Source: Bacteroidaceae bacterium
GTDB taxonomy: Bacteria; Bacteroidota; Bacteroidia; Bacteroidales; Bacteroidaceae
NCBI GenBank assembly: GCA_900772575.1
Contig: CAAHEN010000191.1
Span: forward strand, 1-9,056
Reading direction: 5' to 3'
DNA: 9,056 nt
Under the pieces are notes generated by a model. The model made no database searches. It worked only from the letters and a program-made list of their open reading frames with translations, and was not told the DNA's origin. Shown here in pieces: positions 1 to 6,943 of the stretch (positions are counted from its first letter, which is position 1; each line of letters begins with the position of its first letter). The position numbers were made by a program, and so were the translations under genes.

Positions 1-11
1 CCCCGCAGTGT

Positions 12-47
12 TTTTCATAGTTTTGGGCGTACGCCATACTATGAAAA
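12..47. repeat. Perfect 10-bp inverted repeat around a palindromic core
   Basis: The arms TTTTCATAGT (12-21) and ACTATGAAAA (38-47) are exact reverse complements. Between them lies GGCGTACGCC (26-35), itself a perfect palindrome, so the site has nested dyad symmetry. The 3' arm ends in A's rather than T's on both strands, so it does not look like an intrinsic terminator. It could be an operator, a cruciform-forming site or a fragment of a dispersed palindromic repeat. It lies beyond the terminator-like hairpin at 129-160, outside the OmpA-like transcription unit. The symmetry is certain; the function is unknown. Confidence 0.6.
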
Positions 48-128
48 CGTTGCGTTTCTATTTGGACACTTCACCCAAGAGCAAGCCGTGGAGGTATTCC
101 AAGCTGGTGTGCAGGCGGAAAGAATCAG

Positions 129-160
129 AAAGAGAATGCGCCGGCTGGCACATTCTCTTT
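129..160. terminator. Bidirectional terminator-like hairpin after the OmpA-like gene
   Basis: AAAGAGAATG (129-138) pairs perfectly with CATTCTCTTT (151-160). After one mismatch the stem continues as GCC/GGC around a 4-base GGCT loop. The hairpin begins 46 bases past the stop codon of the minus-strand OmpA-like gene. On the minus strand the stem ends in a U-rich stretch (CTCTTTCTGATTCTTT). On the plus strand it ends in CTTTCCCATTATTT. It could therefore stop transcripts from both sides, including a gene lying left of the window. The T-tracts are interrupted, so efficiency is uncertain. Confidence 0.7.
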
Positions 161-206
161 CCCATTATTTGTTCAGGGCGAAAGGCGTTACCCCTTTTCT
201 CCCGTC

Positions 207-1082
207 TTACTCTTGTTCATGCTCCGGAGCCTTGTCTATGAGATCCATAAACTGGTCGAGCTTAGGTGTGATGATGATCTGTGTGCGTCTGTTACGCTGC
301 TTGCCGACCTCACTTGTATTGGCAGCGACCGGATTGTATTCACCGCGTCCAGCAGCGGTCAGGCGCTTGGGATCTATGCCGTATTGGTTTTGCAGGGCTT
401 GCACAACTGAGGAAGCTCTCAGGGCAGAGAGATCCCAGTTGTTGCGAATGTTCTTCTGAGAGATGGGCACATTGTCCGTATTGCCTTCAACCAAGACATC
501 GTAGTCTTTATAGTCCATGATAATCTTTGCAATCTTCGAGAGAGTCTCGCCCGCCCGGTCGCCGATTTCATAAGAGCCGCTCTTATAGAGCATATTGTCT
601 GCCAGCGAAATGTAGACAACCCCCTTCAGAACCTGCACATCCACATCGTTGAGCTCGTCACGTGTCAGTGAGCGGGTCAGCTTGTTGGTGAGTGCCTGGT
701 TGAGTGAGTCACTCTTGCTCTTGGCCTCAACAAGTTGCTTGATAAACTTGTTGGACGCGTTGATCTCGTCGACGAGCTTTGAGATGTTGACATTGCCTTG
801 CTGCACATTGCTCTGGTATGACTTCTGGAGTGTGTTATAGGCCTCTTTGAGTTCCTTGTTGCGCTGCTGCTCCTCAGCCAGTCGCGTTGCAAGGCTTTTG
901 GAGTCACTGGTATATTCGGCTAAACGCACTTTGGCATCGTTATACTGGCTTTGCAGGTCGGCATGCTGGGCTTGCAGCTGCGTGTAGTTGCCTTTTAGAT
1001 CAGTGTATTGCTTCTTACTGACGCAACCGGTCAGTGCGGCAGCGGCCAGCACAATGACTAATGTAGAAAACAGACTTTTCAT
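207..1082 (-). CDS. OmpA/MotB-domain outer-membrane lipoprotein with coiled-coil stalk
   Basis: This 291-residue protein begins with a lipoprotein signal peptide: a hydrophobic stretch at residues 4-17 followed by the lipobox LTGC, so Cys20 should be lipidated after cleavage. Residues about 25-130 are rich in Q, L, K, E and A and look like a long coiled coil or helical stalk. Residues about 150-272 form an OmpA C-terminal, peptidoglycan-binding domain. It shows TDNVPI (202-207), NWDLSALRA (215-223, with Asp217 and Arg222) and NRRTQIII (264-271), the positions used in this family to bind diaminopimelate. The TDNVPI/NWDLS signature resembles MotB-type OmpA domains, but there is no membrane helix after the signal peptide and no motA-like neighbour. 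The likely role is tethering the outer membrane to the cell wall in the periplasm. It has its own candidate promoter and terminator and appears monocistronic. The domain assignment is firm; the specific role is inferred. Confidence 0.92.
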   Translation of the reverse strand: MKSLFSTLVIVLAAAALTGCVSKKQYTDLKGNYTQLQAQHADLQSQYNDAKVRLAEYTSDSKSLATRLAEEQQRNKELKEAYNTLQKSYQSNVQQGNVNISKLVDEINASNKFIKQLVEAKSKSDSLNQALTNKLTRSLTRDELNDVDVQVLKGVVYISLADNMLYKSGSYEIGDRAGETLSKIAKIIMDYKDYDVLVEGNTDNVPISQKNIRNNWDLSALRASSVVQALQNQYGIDPKRLTAAGRGEYNPVAANTSEVGKQRNRRTQIIITPKLDQFMDLIDKAPEHEQE

Positions 1083-1128
1083 TCGATTGACTTTTAGGTT
1101 TAGTGTTACTGGTGTTTTGTGATGTGGC

Positions 1129-1160
1129 GCAAGTTAGGCATTTCTGAATGTACGGCCAAA
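1129..1160 (-). promoter_or_regulatory. Candidate Bacteroidota-type promoter for the OmpA-like gene
   Basis: On the minus strand a TTTG (1157-1160) is followed after 20 bases by TAACTTGC (1129-1136), which matches six of eight positions of the Bacteroidota -7 consensus TAnnTTTG. The known spacing for such promoters is about 19-21 bases. Transcription would start roughly 40 bases upstream of the ATG at 1082, leaving a short A-rich leader without a Shine-Dalgarno sequence. This supports separate expression from the RluA-family gene upstream. Confidence 0.4.
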
Positions 1161-1227
1161 AAAATTCCGTTTAATTATCACTTATGGTCGGAGCCTAACA
1201 TCTATCAATAGAATATCTCGTCCACGC

Positions 1228-2124
1228 TCAGGACTTGAGCGCACGGAGGAAGAGTTTGGGAAGTGGTGTCTCGAAATGCAATGGCTCTCCAGTAATGGGA
1301 TGGAAGAAGTTGAGGCGAAAGGCATGCAATGCCAAGCGGCCTACTGGATTGTCGCCATTGCCGTACTTGATGTCGCCACAAACCGGATGGCCGAGATCCT
1401 GAAGGTGCACGCGAATTTGGTTCTTGCGCCCGGTCTCCAGTTTGAGTTCGACGATGCTGTGCTGACCATCGCTTTGCAATTGCCGATAGTGTGTGACGGC
1501 CCATTTCCCGCTACCAGGGTCTTGGGGATAAGAAAGTGTGAAGTAGGCTTTGTTGTCCTTCAGCCAACTCTCCACACGGCCCGCTTTCTGAGGAAGCTCC
1601 CCCGATACGAGGGCTACATATCGGCGGTCTGTGACGATGTCGTGCCAGTTGTGCTCCAATATTTGTTCGGCGCGAATGGTCTTGGCATAGACCAACAGCC
1701 CGGAAGTGTCGCGGTCAAGGCGGTGCACAACGTGGGCGGTGCATTTCTGCTTGCTCCTGTGGAAATAGTCATCAAGCACGGACTTTACGCTGAAGGCATG
1801 ATGATTGGAAGCCATGGACAGAATGCCGACATTCTTTTCGACGACTATGATGTGCGCGTCCTCGTAGACTATCTTCACAAACTTATTTGAGAATTCCTGC
1901 ATGGGCTGGCGGCGACGAAGTTCCACCTCCATTCCCGACTGGAGCGGGAAGTCGTGTTGCCGCGTTACCTTGTCCGAGATGAAAATGCTACCGCCGGCCA
2001 GCATGGCCTTTGCCTTGTTACGGCTGATGCCGTTCATGGCCGACATGAGAAATGGCAACAACGTGGTTTCTTCTTTGACGATGAAACGCGTACTGCGTTT
2101 CGGGGCTTTGTATGGTGTGTTCAT
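1228..2124 (-). CDS. RluA-family RNA pseudouridine synthase
   Basis: This 298-residue protein would convert specific uridines in rRNA or tRNA to pseudouridine in the cytoplasm. The N-terminal part (about 15-70) resembles an S4-like RNA-binding domain, with the typical basic helix (SRNKAKAML, 34-42) and a short beta segment. The catalytic domain follows. It carries the hallmark HRLDRDTSGLLVYAK (134-148), in which Asp137 is the expected catalytic nucleophile. It also has the later family motifs ETGRKNQIRVHL (230-241) and RLALHAFRL (263-271). Length and order of parts match full-length RluA/RluC/RluD members. I cannot tell from sequence alone which uridine it modifies, so no symbol is given. The ATG lies 26 bases after the GH92 stop codon, which suggests translation from the same transcript. 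The leader is A-rich with no clear Shine-Dalgarno sequence. Confidence 0.93.
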   Translation of the reverse strand: MNTPYKAPKRSTRFIVKEETTLLPFLMSAMNGISRNKAKAMLAGGSIFISDKVTRQHDFPLQSGMEVELRRRQPMQEFSNKFVKIVYEDAHIIVVEKNVGILSMASNHHAFSVKSVLDDYFHRSKQKCTAHVVHRLDRDTSGLLVYAKTIRAEQILEHNWHDIVTDRRYVALVSGELPQKAGRVESWLKDNKAYFTLSYPQDPGSGKWAVTHYRQLQSDGQHSIVELKLETGRKNQIRVHLQDLGHPVCGDIKYGNGDNPVGRLALHAFRLNFFHPITGEPLHFETPLPKLFLRALKS

Positions 2125-2150
2125 GTTGTTTGAAGATATTCATTGGGAGT

Positions 2151-4454
2151 TCAGATACAGCGGGGACGCGTATCCATATGAAGTTCCAGGATTCCCCCCC
2201 TCATGATGTCCTGATGGCTGATAAAGGGCTGCTCCAGGGGATGTCCGTCAAGCGTCATGCGGCGAATATATTTGGCCCGTCGGCTGTTGCCAATGGCCCG
2301 CACCGTAAACGTCTTGCCGTTTGGAAGGTGTATCGTCGCCTCAGAAAAAATCGGGCGGCCTATGGTCCATTCTGGACGCCCCGGACATACTTGATAAAGT
2401 CCTATGCTGCTGAGAATATACCAGGCAGACATCTGCCCACAGTCCTCATTCCCGGCCAAGCCGTCTGGTGCGGCAGCGTACAAGGAGTACAGGATGCTGT
2501 CGACCACTTCTTGCGTGCGCTCTGGCCGGCCGGCATAATTATACAGGTAGGGAATATGGTGGCCGGGCTCATTCCCATGGGCATACTGTCCGATCAGTCC
2601 GGATATGTCCGACGAGACCAAGTCACCCGTGATATGGGAAGGCATAGAGAACAGGCTGTCCAACTTTTCTATGAAAGCTTGGCGACCGCCCATCAAGCTG
2701 ATTAGACCCGGGATGTCGTGAGGCACAAAACACGTCCACTGCCAAGCATTGCCTTCACAATAGTCGTCGGCTCGGTGCTCGGAACGCTGCGGGTCGAACG
2801 GCATACGCCATTTATGGTTGCTGTCAATGCCGCGCATGAAGCGAGTCGAAGTGTCGAAATAACGGCGGTAGGCTTGTGCTTGGCGTGAGTATGCATCGGC
2901 TGTCCGTACATCGCCTAGCGCACCGGCCAAGCGGGATATGCACCAGTCATCATAGGCATATTCCAAGGCCTTGGCTACGCTTTCGCCTTCTTGGTCACAG
3001 AAGATATAGCCCACTCCCGTTTTCTGCCGCCGAGCCTCTGGAAGCAAGTCACGAAGCTTGTATCCTGGGACGACCGGAGAGATGCCGGAGGTGTCACCTG
3101 TAGCCAGTTTGACACAAGCGTCCAGTGCCTTTTGCGCATCAAAGTCCCGGTAGCCCTTGGCATGGGCATCTGCCACAAGAGACGCAAAATGGTAGCCCAG
3201 CATACACGCTGTGTAATTGGAGGCACAGTCCCATTTGGGGATGCAGCCGCCCTCTTCTCCCTTACGTATCAAACAGCGTATGTAGGCTTCGTTCTGATGG
3301 GGGGCAAGCACTGAGATGAGGGGATGGAGCGCACGGAATGTATCCCAGAGAGAGAATACGGTATAGTTGGTCTCAGCAGCCTGATGCACTTTCAAATCCA
3401 TACCGCGGTAGCGGCCATCAACATCTGAGAATATCATGGGGGCCACAGCCGTATGATACATGGCCGTATAGAAGATGGTGCGTTCGTCACCGTTGCCGTC
3501 TGCGACAGGGACCACATCTATCCTGGCCAGTTCATCGGCCCATTTCCGGTGGGCCTCCTCTCTGACAGCCTCAAAGTTGTCCGTTGGCATCTCGGCCTCC
3601 AGATTGCGCTTTGCACCGTCAGGGTCTACGGCAGAGATGGCGGCCCTCACTGTGAGTTGCCGACCGGTCGCCGTTGGGAACTTCAGCAAAAGGCGGCAAC
3701 GCGGCTGCACACGCCGGCCATCGGTGAGCGTATCGCGTTGGATTGTGTAAGTGAACGGCTGTGAGAAGCGGGCGTAGAAATAGAGTTCCTGGTCATACGC
3801 CCACCAGTAACTGCGGCGGTGGGCACATATCGTGTAGGCATCAAGGATCTTGACGTCCGCATCGAGTGTGACCTGCTCTTGGATACTGTAGTTGAGATCC
3901 AAGATAAGACCAGCATCTCCTTTTCCTTCTGGGTATGTGAAGCGATAGGCGGCAGCCCGCTCAGTGGCTGTCATCTCTGCGAAAATGCCGTAGCGCAACA
4001 GTCTGACGGCATAGTAACCGGGCGTGGCGGTTTCCTCCTTATGGCTGAAGGCCGACGCCCATGGCATCATCTGGACTGATTCACCCACAGTGCCGACCGG
4101 CGCTCCTACGGTCTGCTGGTTGCCGGTTGTCGGCATGAGGAGAAAATCTCCAAAATCAGCGCAGCCGGTTCCGCTGAGCCGTGTACACGAAAAGCCGTTG
4201 ACGGTTTGGTCTGAATAGTGATAACCGGAGCAAGCGTCCCAGCCTTGCCACCGTGTATCTGGCCCCGGTTGAATCATGCCATGAGGTACCATGGCTGCCG
4301 GATGAGTATGTCCGTGCCCACCTGTACCGATGAACAAATCGACAAAACGCGTAAGGTCTTCTGCCGGCAACGGGGTGATTGCGGCGATGGCCATGGCAGC
4401 CAGAACCATAATTCTATAGAAATATCCGTAGTGGCAGTGGTCGTGGAACTTCAT
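2151..4454 (-). CDS. Secreted GH92 alpha-mannosidase
   Basis: This 767-residue protein is a glycoside hydrolase family 92 enzyme. Known members are Ca2+-dependent exo-alpha-mannosidases (often alpha-1,2) that trim mannose from N-glycans or yeast mannan. The N-terminal beta-sandwich begins near residue 34 (FVDLFIGTGG, 37-46) and includes HTHPAAMVPHGMIQPGP (49-65). The (alpha/alpha)6 catalytic part has DVDGRYRGMD (344-353), LWDTFRALHPL (369-379), EGNAWQW (567-573; Glu567 fits the general acid position), GNEPGHHIPYLYNYAGRP (627-644) and GNEDCGQMSAWY (668-679, the base region). All hallmark motifs are intact. A hydrophobic stretch at 15-26 followed by PLPA suggests a type I signal peptide cut near residue 31. 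No lipobox cysteine is present, so periplasmic or exported location is likely. The 14-residue region before the hydrophobic core is rather long; Met16 is an alternative start but would lack positive charge. No SusC/SusD-type genes lie nearby. The antiporter ends 39 bases upstream. Confidence 0.95.
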   Translation of the reverse strand: MKFHDHCHYGYFYRIMVLAAMAIAAITPLPAEDLTRFVDLFIGTGGHGHTHPAAMVPHGMIQPGPDTRWQGWDACSGYHYSDQTVNGFSCTRLSGTGCADFGDFLLMPTTGNQQTVGAPVGTVGESVQMMPWASAFSHKEETATPGYYAVRLLRYGIFAEMTATERAAAYRFTYPEGKGDAGLILDLNYSIQEQVTLDADVKILDAYTICAHRRSYWWAYDQELYFYARFSQPFTYTIQRDTLTDGRRVQPRCRLLLKFPTATGRQLTVRAAISAVDPDGAKRNLEAEMPTDNFEAVREEAHRKWADELARIDVVPVADGNGDERTIFYTAMYHTAVAPMIFSDVDGRYRGMDLKVHQAAETNYTVFSLWDTFRALHPLISVLAPHQNEAYIRCLIRKGEEGGCIPKWDCASNYTACMLGYHFASLVADAHAKGYRDFDAQKALDACVKLATGDTSGISPVVPGYKLRDLLPEARRQKTGVGYIFCDQEGESVAKALEYAYDDWCISRLAGALGDVRTADAYSRQAQAYRRYFDTSTRFMRGIDSNHKWRMPFDPQRSEHRADDYCEGNAWQWTCFVPHDIPGLISLMGGRQAFIEKLDSLFSMPSHITGDLVSSDISGLIGQYAHGNEPGHHIPYLYNYAGRPERTQEVVDSILYSLYAAAPDGLAGNEDCGQMSAWYILSSIGLYQVCPGRPEWTIGRPIFSEATIHLPNGKTFTVRAIGNSRRAKYIRRMTLDGHPLEQPFISHQDIMRGGILELHMDTRPRCI

Positions 4455-4493
4455 TCTTTTGCTGTGGGACTAATTATTCTATTATAAGGTGGT

Positions 4494-6761
4494 CTACACC
4501 GACTTTGCGTTCTGATCCATCAAGCGCTTGACGTCGTCCTCTTCGCCGATGACCCACAAGGTGGCATCGGGCGCTATGGTCTGAGAGGAGACGGCGGTGT
4601 CGATGGTGCCGTCCTCCCCTTCGAATCCAATCGCCAAGCAGCGATATGTCTGTTTCAGACCGCTGTCCCTCAGAGTGAGATGACAGAGTTTGGCATCATC
4701 AGCGATGATGAGCTTCTGCAAGATGAGATGATGGTCGCGGTCGTTAGGTGGCAGTGGAGTCTGTTCTGAGGCTATGCGCTTCGAGAGAGCCTGCAGGCTG
4801 TTGTCGTCTCCAAGCACCTCGATGGTGTCATCGGGGAAGAGTACGGTGTCACCGTCTGGAATGTTGATGCGGTGGCTGCCGCGAATGATGGCGGCAACAA
4901 TGACACCATCTTTACGCCCTATCTCCAGATGGCTCAGTGACTGGCCACCCCAAGCCGAGTCTTGCGGCAGTTGCAGGCGTGCCAAGTGCATATTGTGGCT
5001 CAGCAGTCGCCCGGCGTAGTAAGGGCTGACCTCTCCGGCCCGCTGAAGCGTCTCGCGCGAACGCAGGTTTTTCAGGAAAGTACGTTCCATCTTGATGCTG
5101 ACATACTTAACACGGCGTGAACCGATCATCAGCCCCATGATGAGCACGGCGGAACAAAGGTGCACAGGCAGTCGCCAAGGTGACTGTAGCGGCGACAGGA
5201 AGTTGATGACATACCAAATGAAGGCCATGGCAATGACGAAGCGCACGAGCACAGTCAGCCAAAGCCAGACCTTGTTCCACCGGCTGTGCCGGCCTAGGCG
5301 TTTCCATTCCTCTGAGTGATTCTTCCGCATGACGATGGCACGCAGAAACGGGGCGACGACCAGCATCGTCAGGACACCGCAGACCGCATTGCCGGCCCAA
5401 TGTCCCAATGTGGCGCGGCAGAATGGAAGTAGAAATCCGAAAGAGATAATGACGGCGGCGATACTTAGCGTGGTGTATACACTGACTTGAAACGTCAGGG
5501 CCGCTAGCAATTTTTTCCATGGCAAGACGGCAGTTGCAGTGTGCCTGGCCGGGGCGTCTTCAAGCCGCCGGCGCAGGGTCGAGGGGAGAAGGCGTTCAAT
5601 GGAATCACACGCCGGCGATGCGGCGCGTATCATATAGGGCGTTAGAAAGGTCGTGATGATGGACACTGCCACCACGACGGGATAGAGAAACGTGCTGGTC
5701 ACGCCAAGCGAAATGCCCAAGGAGGCAATGATAAAGGCGAACTCTCCGATCTGCGCCATGGAGAAACCACATTGCATGGCCACACGCAGAGACTGCCCAG
5801 ACAGAATGAAACTGGCTGTGCCGAGCGTTGCCTGCCCAAGAATGACAGCCAGTGTGATGACACAGATAGGCAGCCAATACTGAATGAGTATGCCTGGATC
5901 CACCAACATGCCGACCGATACGAAAAATATGGCCCCAAAGAGATCTTTGAGAGAACTGGTAACGCGCTCGATATTTTCTGCTTCGACTGTTTCTGCCAAG
6001 ATACTGCCCATCATAAAGGCTCCGAAAGCCGAACTGTAGCCGGCGTGTGAGGCAGCGACGACCAAGACAAAACAGAGGCCTGTTGAGACGACGACCAGTG
6101 TCTCACGGTTCATCCACCGACCGCTTTTACGTAGGAATATGGGGACGAGATAGACGCCGACGATAAACCACAGGATCAGGAAAAACATCAGTTTCAGTAG
6201 GCTGCCGGCCAGTTCCCAGCCTTCGAAATGGCGAGAAACGGCCATTGCCGAGAGAATGACCATGAGCAGGATACCGAGAATATCCTCCAGAATCAGGACG
6301 CTGAGCACCTCACCCGCAAACTTTTGCTGGCGCAGACCGAGGTCGTCGAGGGCTTTATATATAATGGTCGTGGACGACATGGCCAACATGCCACCGAGAA
6401 ACAGGCTGTCCATACTCGACCAGCCAAACAGATGCCCGACCACACTGCCGGCACTGATCATGCAGAACATGATGAGGCAGGCAGCCATGACCGGCTTGGG
6501 CCCCATCTTGATTATTTTCTTGAATGAGAACTCCAGCCCGAGAGTGAACATAAGGAAGATGACACCGATGTCGGCCCACGACTGTATGCTAGACGTGTCA
6601 ACGATGGTCGGTGTGTAGGGCATGTGGGGGCCGGCAAGGAAACCTGCTACGATGTAGCCTAAGACCAACGGCTGTCCCAGACGCTTGAATATCAACGTCA
6701 CCACGCCTGCCGCTATGAGAATAAAGGACAGGTCTGTTATGATTTGGGGTAGTTCGGACAT
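4494..6761 (-). CDS. CPA2-family cation:proton antiporter with extra membrane segment and C-terminal RCK_C-like domains
   Basis: I place the start at the ATG at 6759-6761 (755 residues, MSELPQ...). The open frame extends further up only to a TTG at 6839, and those 26 extra residues look non-coding and soluble. Residues about 5-380 form a polytopic Na+/H+-exchanger (KefB/CPA2-like) domain. It has GYIVAGFLAGP (35-45), FTLGLEFS (72-79), SSTTIIYKALDDLG (129-142), LILEDILGI (156-164) and the GAFMMGSILAE region (247-257). After a basic linker come roughly four more hydrophobic segments (about 414-546). The soluble end has two stretches resembling RCK_C (TrkA-C) ligand-binding domains, at about 594-664 (IGRKDGVIVAAIIRG...DGDTVLFPDD) and 680-748. 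No nucleotide-binding RCK_N/Rossmann domain is visible between the membrane part and these. The likely role is inner-membrane exchange of K+ or Na+ for protons; ion specificity cannot be read. It is the first gene of a probable operon with the GH92 and RluA-family genes. Confidence 0.9.
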   Translation of the reverse strand: MSELPQIITDLSFILIAAGVVTLIFKRLGQPLVLGYIVAGFLAGPHMPYTPTIVDTSSIQSWADIGVIFLMFTLGLEFSFKKIIKMGPKPVMAACLIMFCMISAGSVVGHLFGWSSMDSLFLGGMLAMSSTTIIYKALDDLGLRQQKFAGEVLSVLILEDILGILLMVILSAMAVSRHFEGWELAGSLLKLMFFLILWFIVGVYLVPIFLRKSGRWMNRETLVVVSTGLCFVLVVAASHAGYSSAFGAFMMGSILAETVEAENIERVTSSLKDLFGAIFFVSVGMLVDPGILIQYWLPICVITLAVILGQATLGTASFILSGQSLRVAMQCGFSMAQIGEFAFIIASLGISLGVTSTFLYPVVVAVSIITTFLTPYMIRAASPACDSIERLLPSTLRRRLEDAPARHTATAVLPWKKLLAALTFQVSVYTTLSIAAVIISFGFLLPFCRATLGHWAGNAVCGVLTMLVVAPFLRAIVMRKNHSEEWKRLGRHSRWNKVWLWLTVLVRFVIAMAFIWYVINFLSPLQSPWRLPVHLCSAVLIMGLMIGSRRVKYVSIKMERTFLKNLRSRETLQRAGEVSPYYAGRLLSHNMHLARLQLPQDSAWGGQSLSHLEIGRKDGVIVAAIIRGSHRINIPDGDTVLFPDDTIEVLGDDNSLQALSKRIASEQTPLPPNDRDHHLILQKLIIADDAKLCHLTLRDSGLKQTYRCLAIGFEGEDGTIDTAVSSQTIAPDATLWVIGEEDDVKRLMDQNAKSV

Positions 6762-6868
6762 ATTGGATTCAAGATGATAGACTTTAGTGTTATCCCGATT
6801 AGAGAACCAAGTTGTCACAGCCTGAGGCCTTAAGTCCAAAGGCTAATTGGGAGAAAAGACAATGACGT

Positions 6869-6895
6869 CCGCCGGACCGTCTGGCGGCCCGGCGG
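6869..6895 (-). terminator. GC-rich terminator-like hairpin after pepT
   Basis: CCGCCGG (6869-6875) pairs with CCGGCGG (6889-6895). An inner CCG/CGG pair (6877-6879 with 6885-6887) closes a 5-base loop. On the minus strand the stem lies 48 bases past the pepT stop codon and is followed, after about eight bases, by a pyrimidine-rich stretch (TGTCTTTTCTCCC). Spacing is like that of the hairpin after the OmpA-like gene. The T-tract does not follow the stem directly, so this is a moderate call. It separates pepT from the antiporter operon, whose promoter should lie between here and 6761; I found no strong -7/-33 match there. Confidence 0.45.
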
Positions 6896-6943
6896 TGTCG
6901 ATTCTTCTATAAGATGCTGGCGCAGCCGTCGGCAAAGCCGTAC

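Noticed and set aside
1..459. Plus-strand frame open from base 1 that could be the end of an upstream gene
   Set aside because: The first 40 or so residues look somewhat protein-like, but the frame runs through the hairpin at 129-160 and deep into the antisense of the OmpA-like gene without a stop. No family is recognisable.
1225..1241. CGCTCA/TGAGCG hairpin at the stop codon of the RluA-family gene as a terminator
   Set aside because: The stem is only 6 bp, overlaps the last codons and has no T-tract on either side.
1276..1890. 204-residue open frame on the plus strand opposite the RluA-family gene
   Set aside because: Antisense shadow of an intact pseudouridine synthase; no signal peptide, domain or promoter of its own.
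2112..2705. 197-residue plus-strand frame opposite the GH92 3' end
   Set aside because: Overlaps intact GH92 motifs on the other strand and resembles no known family.
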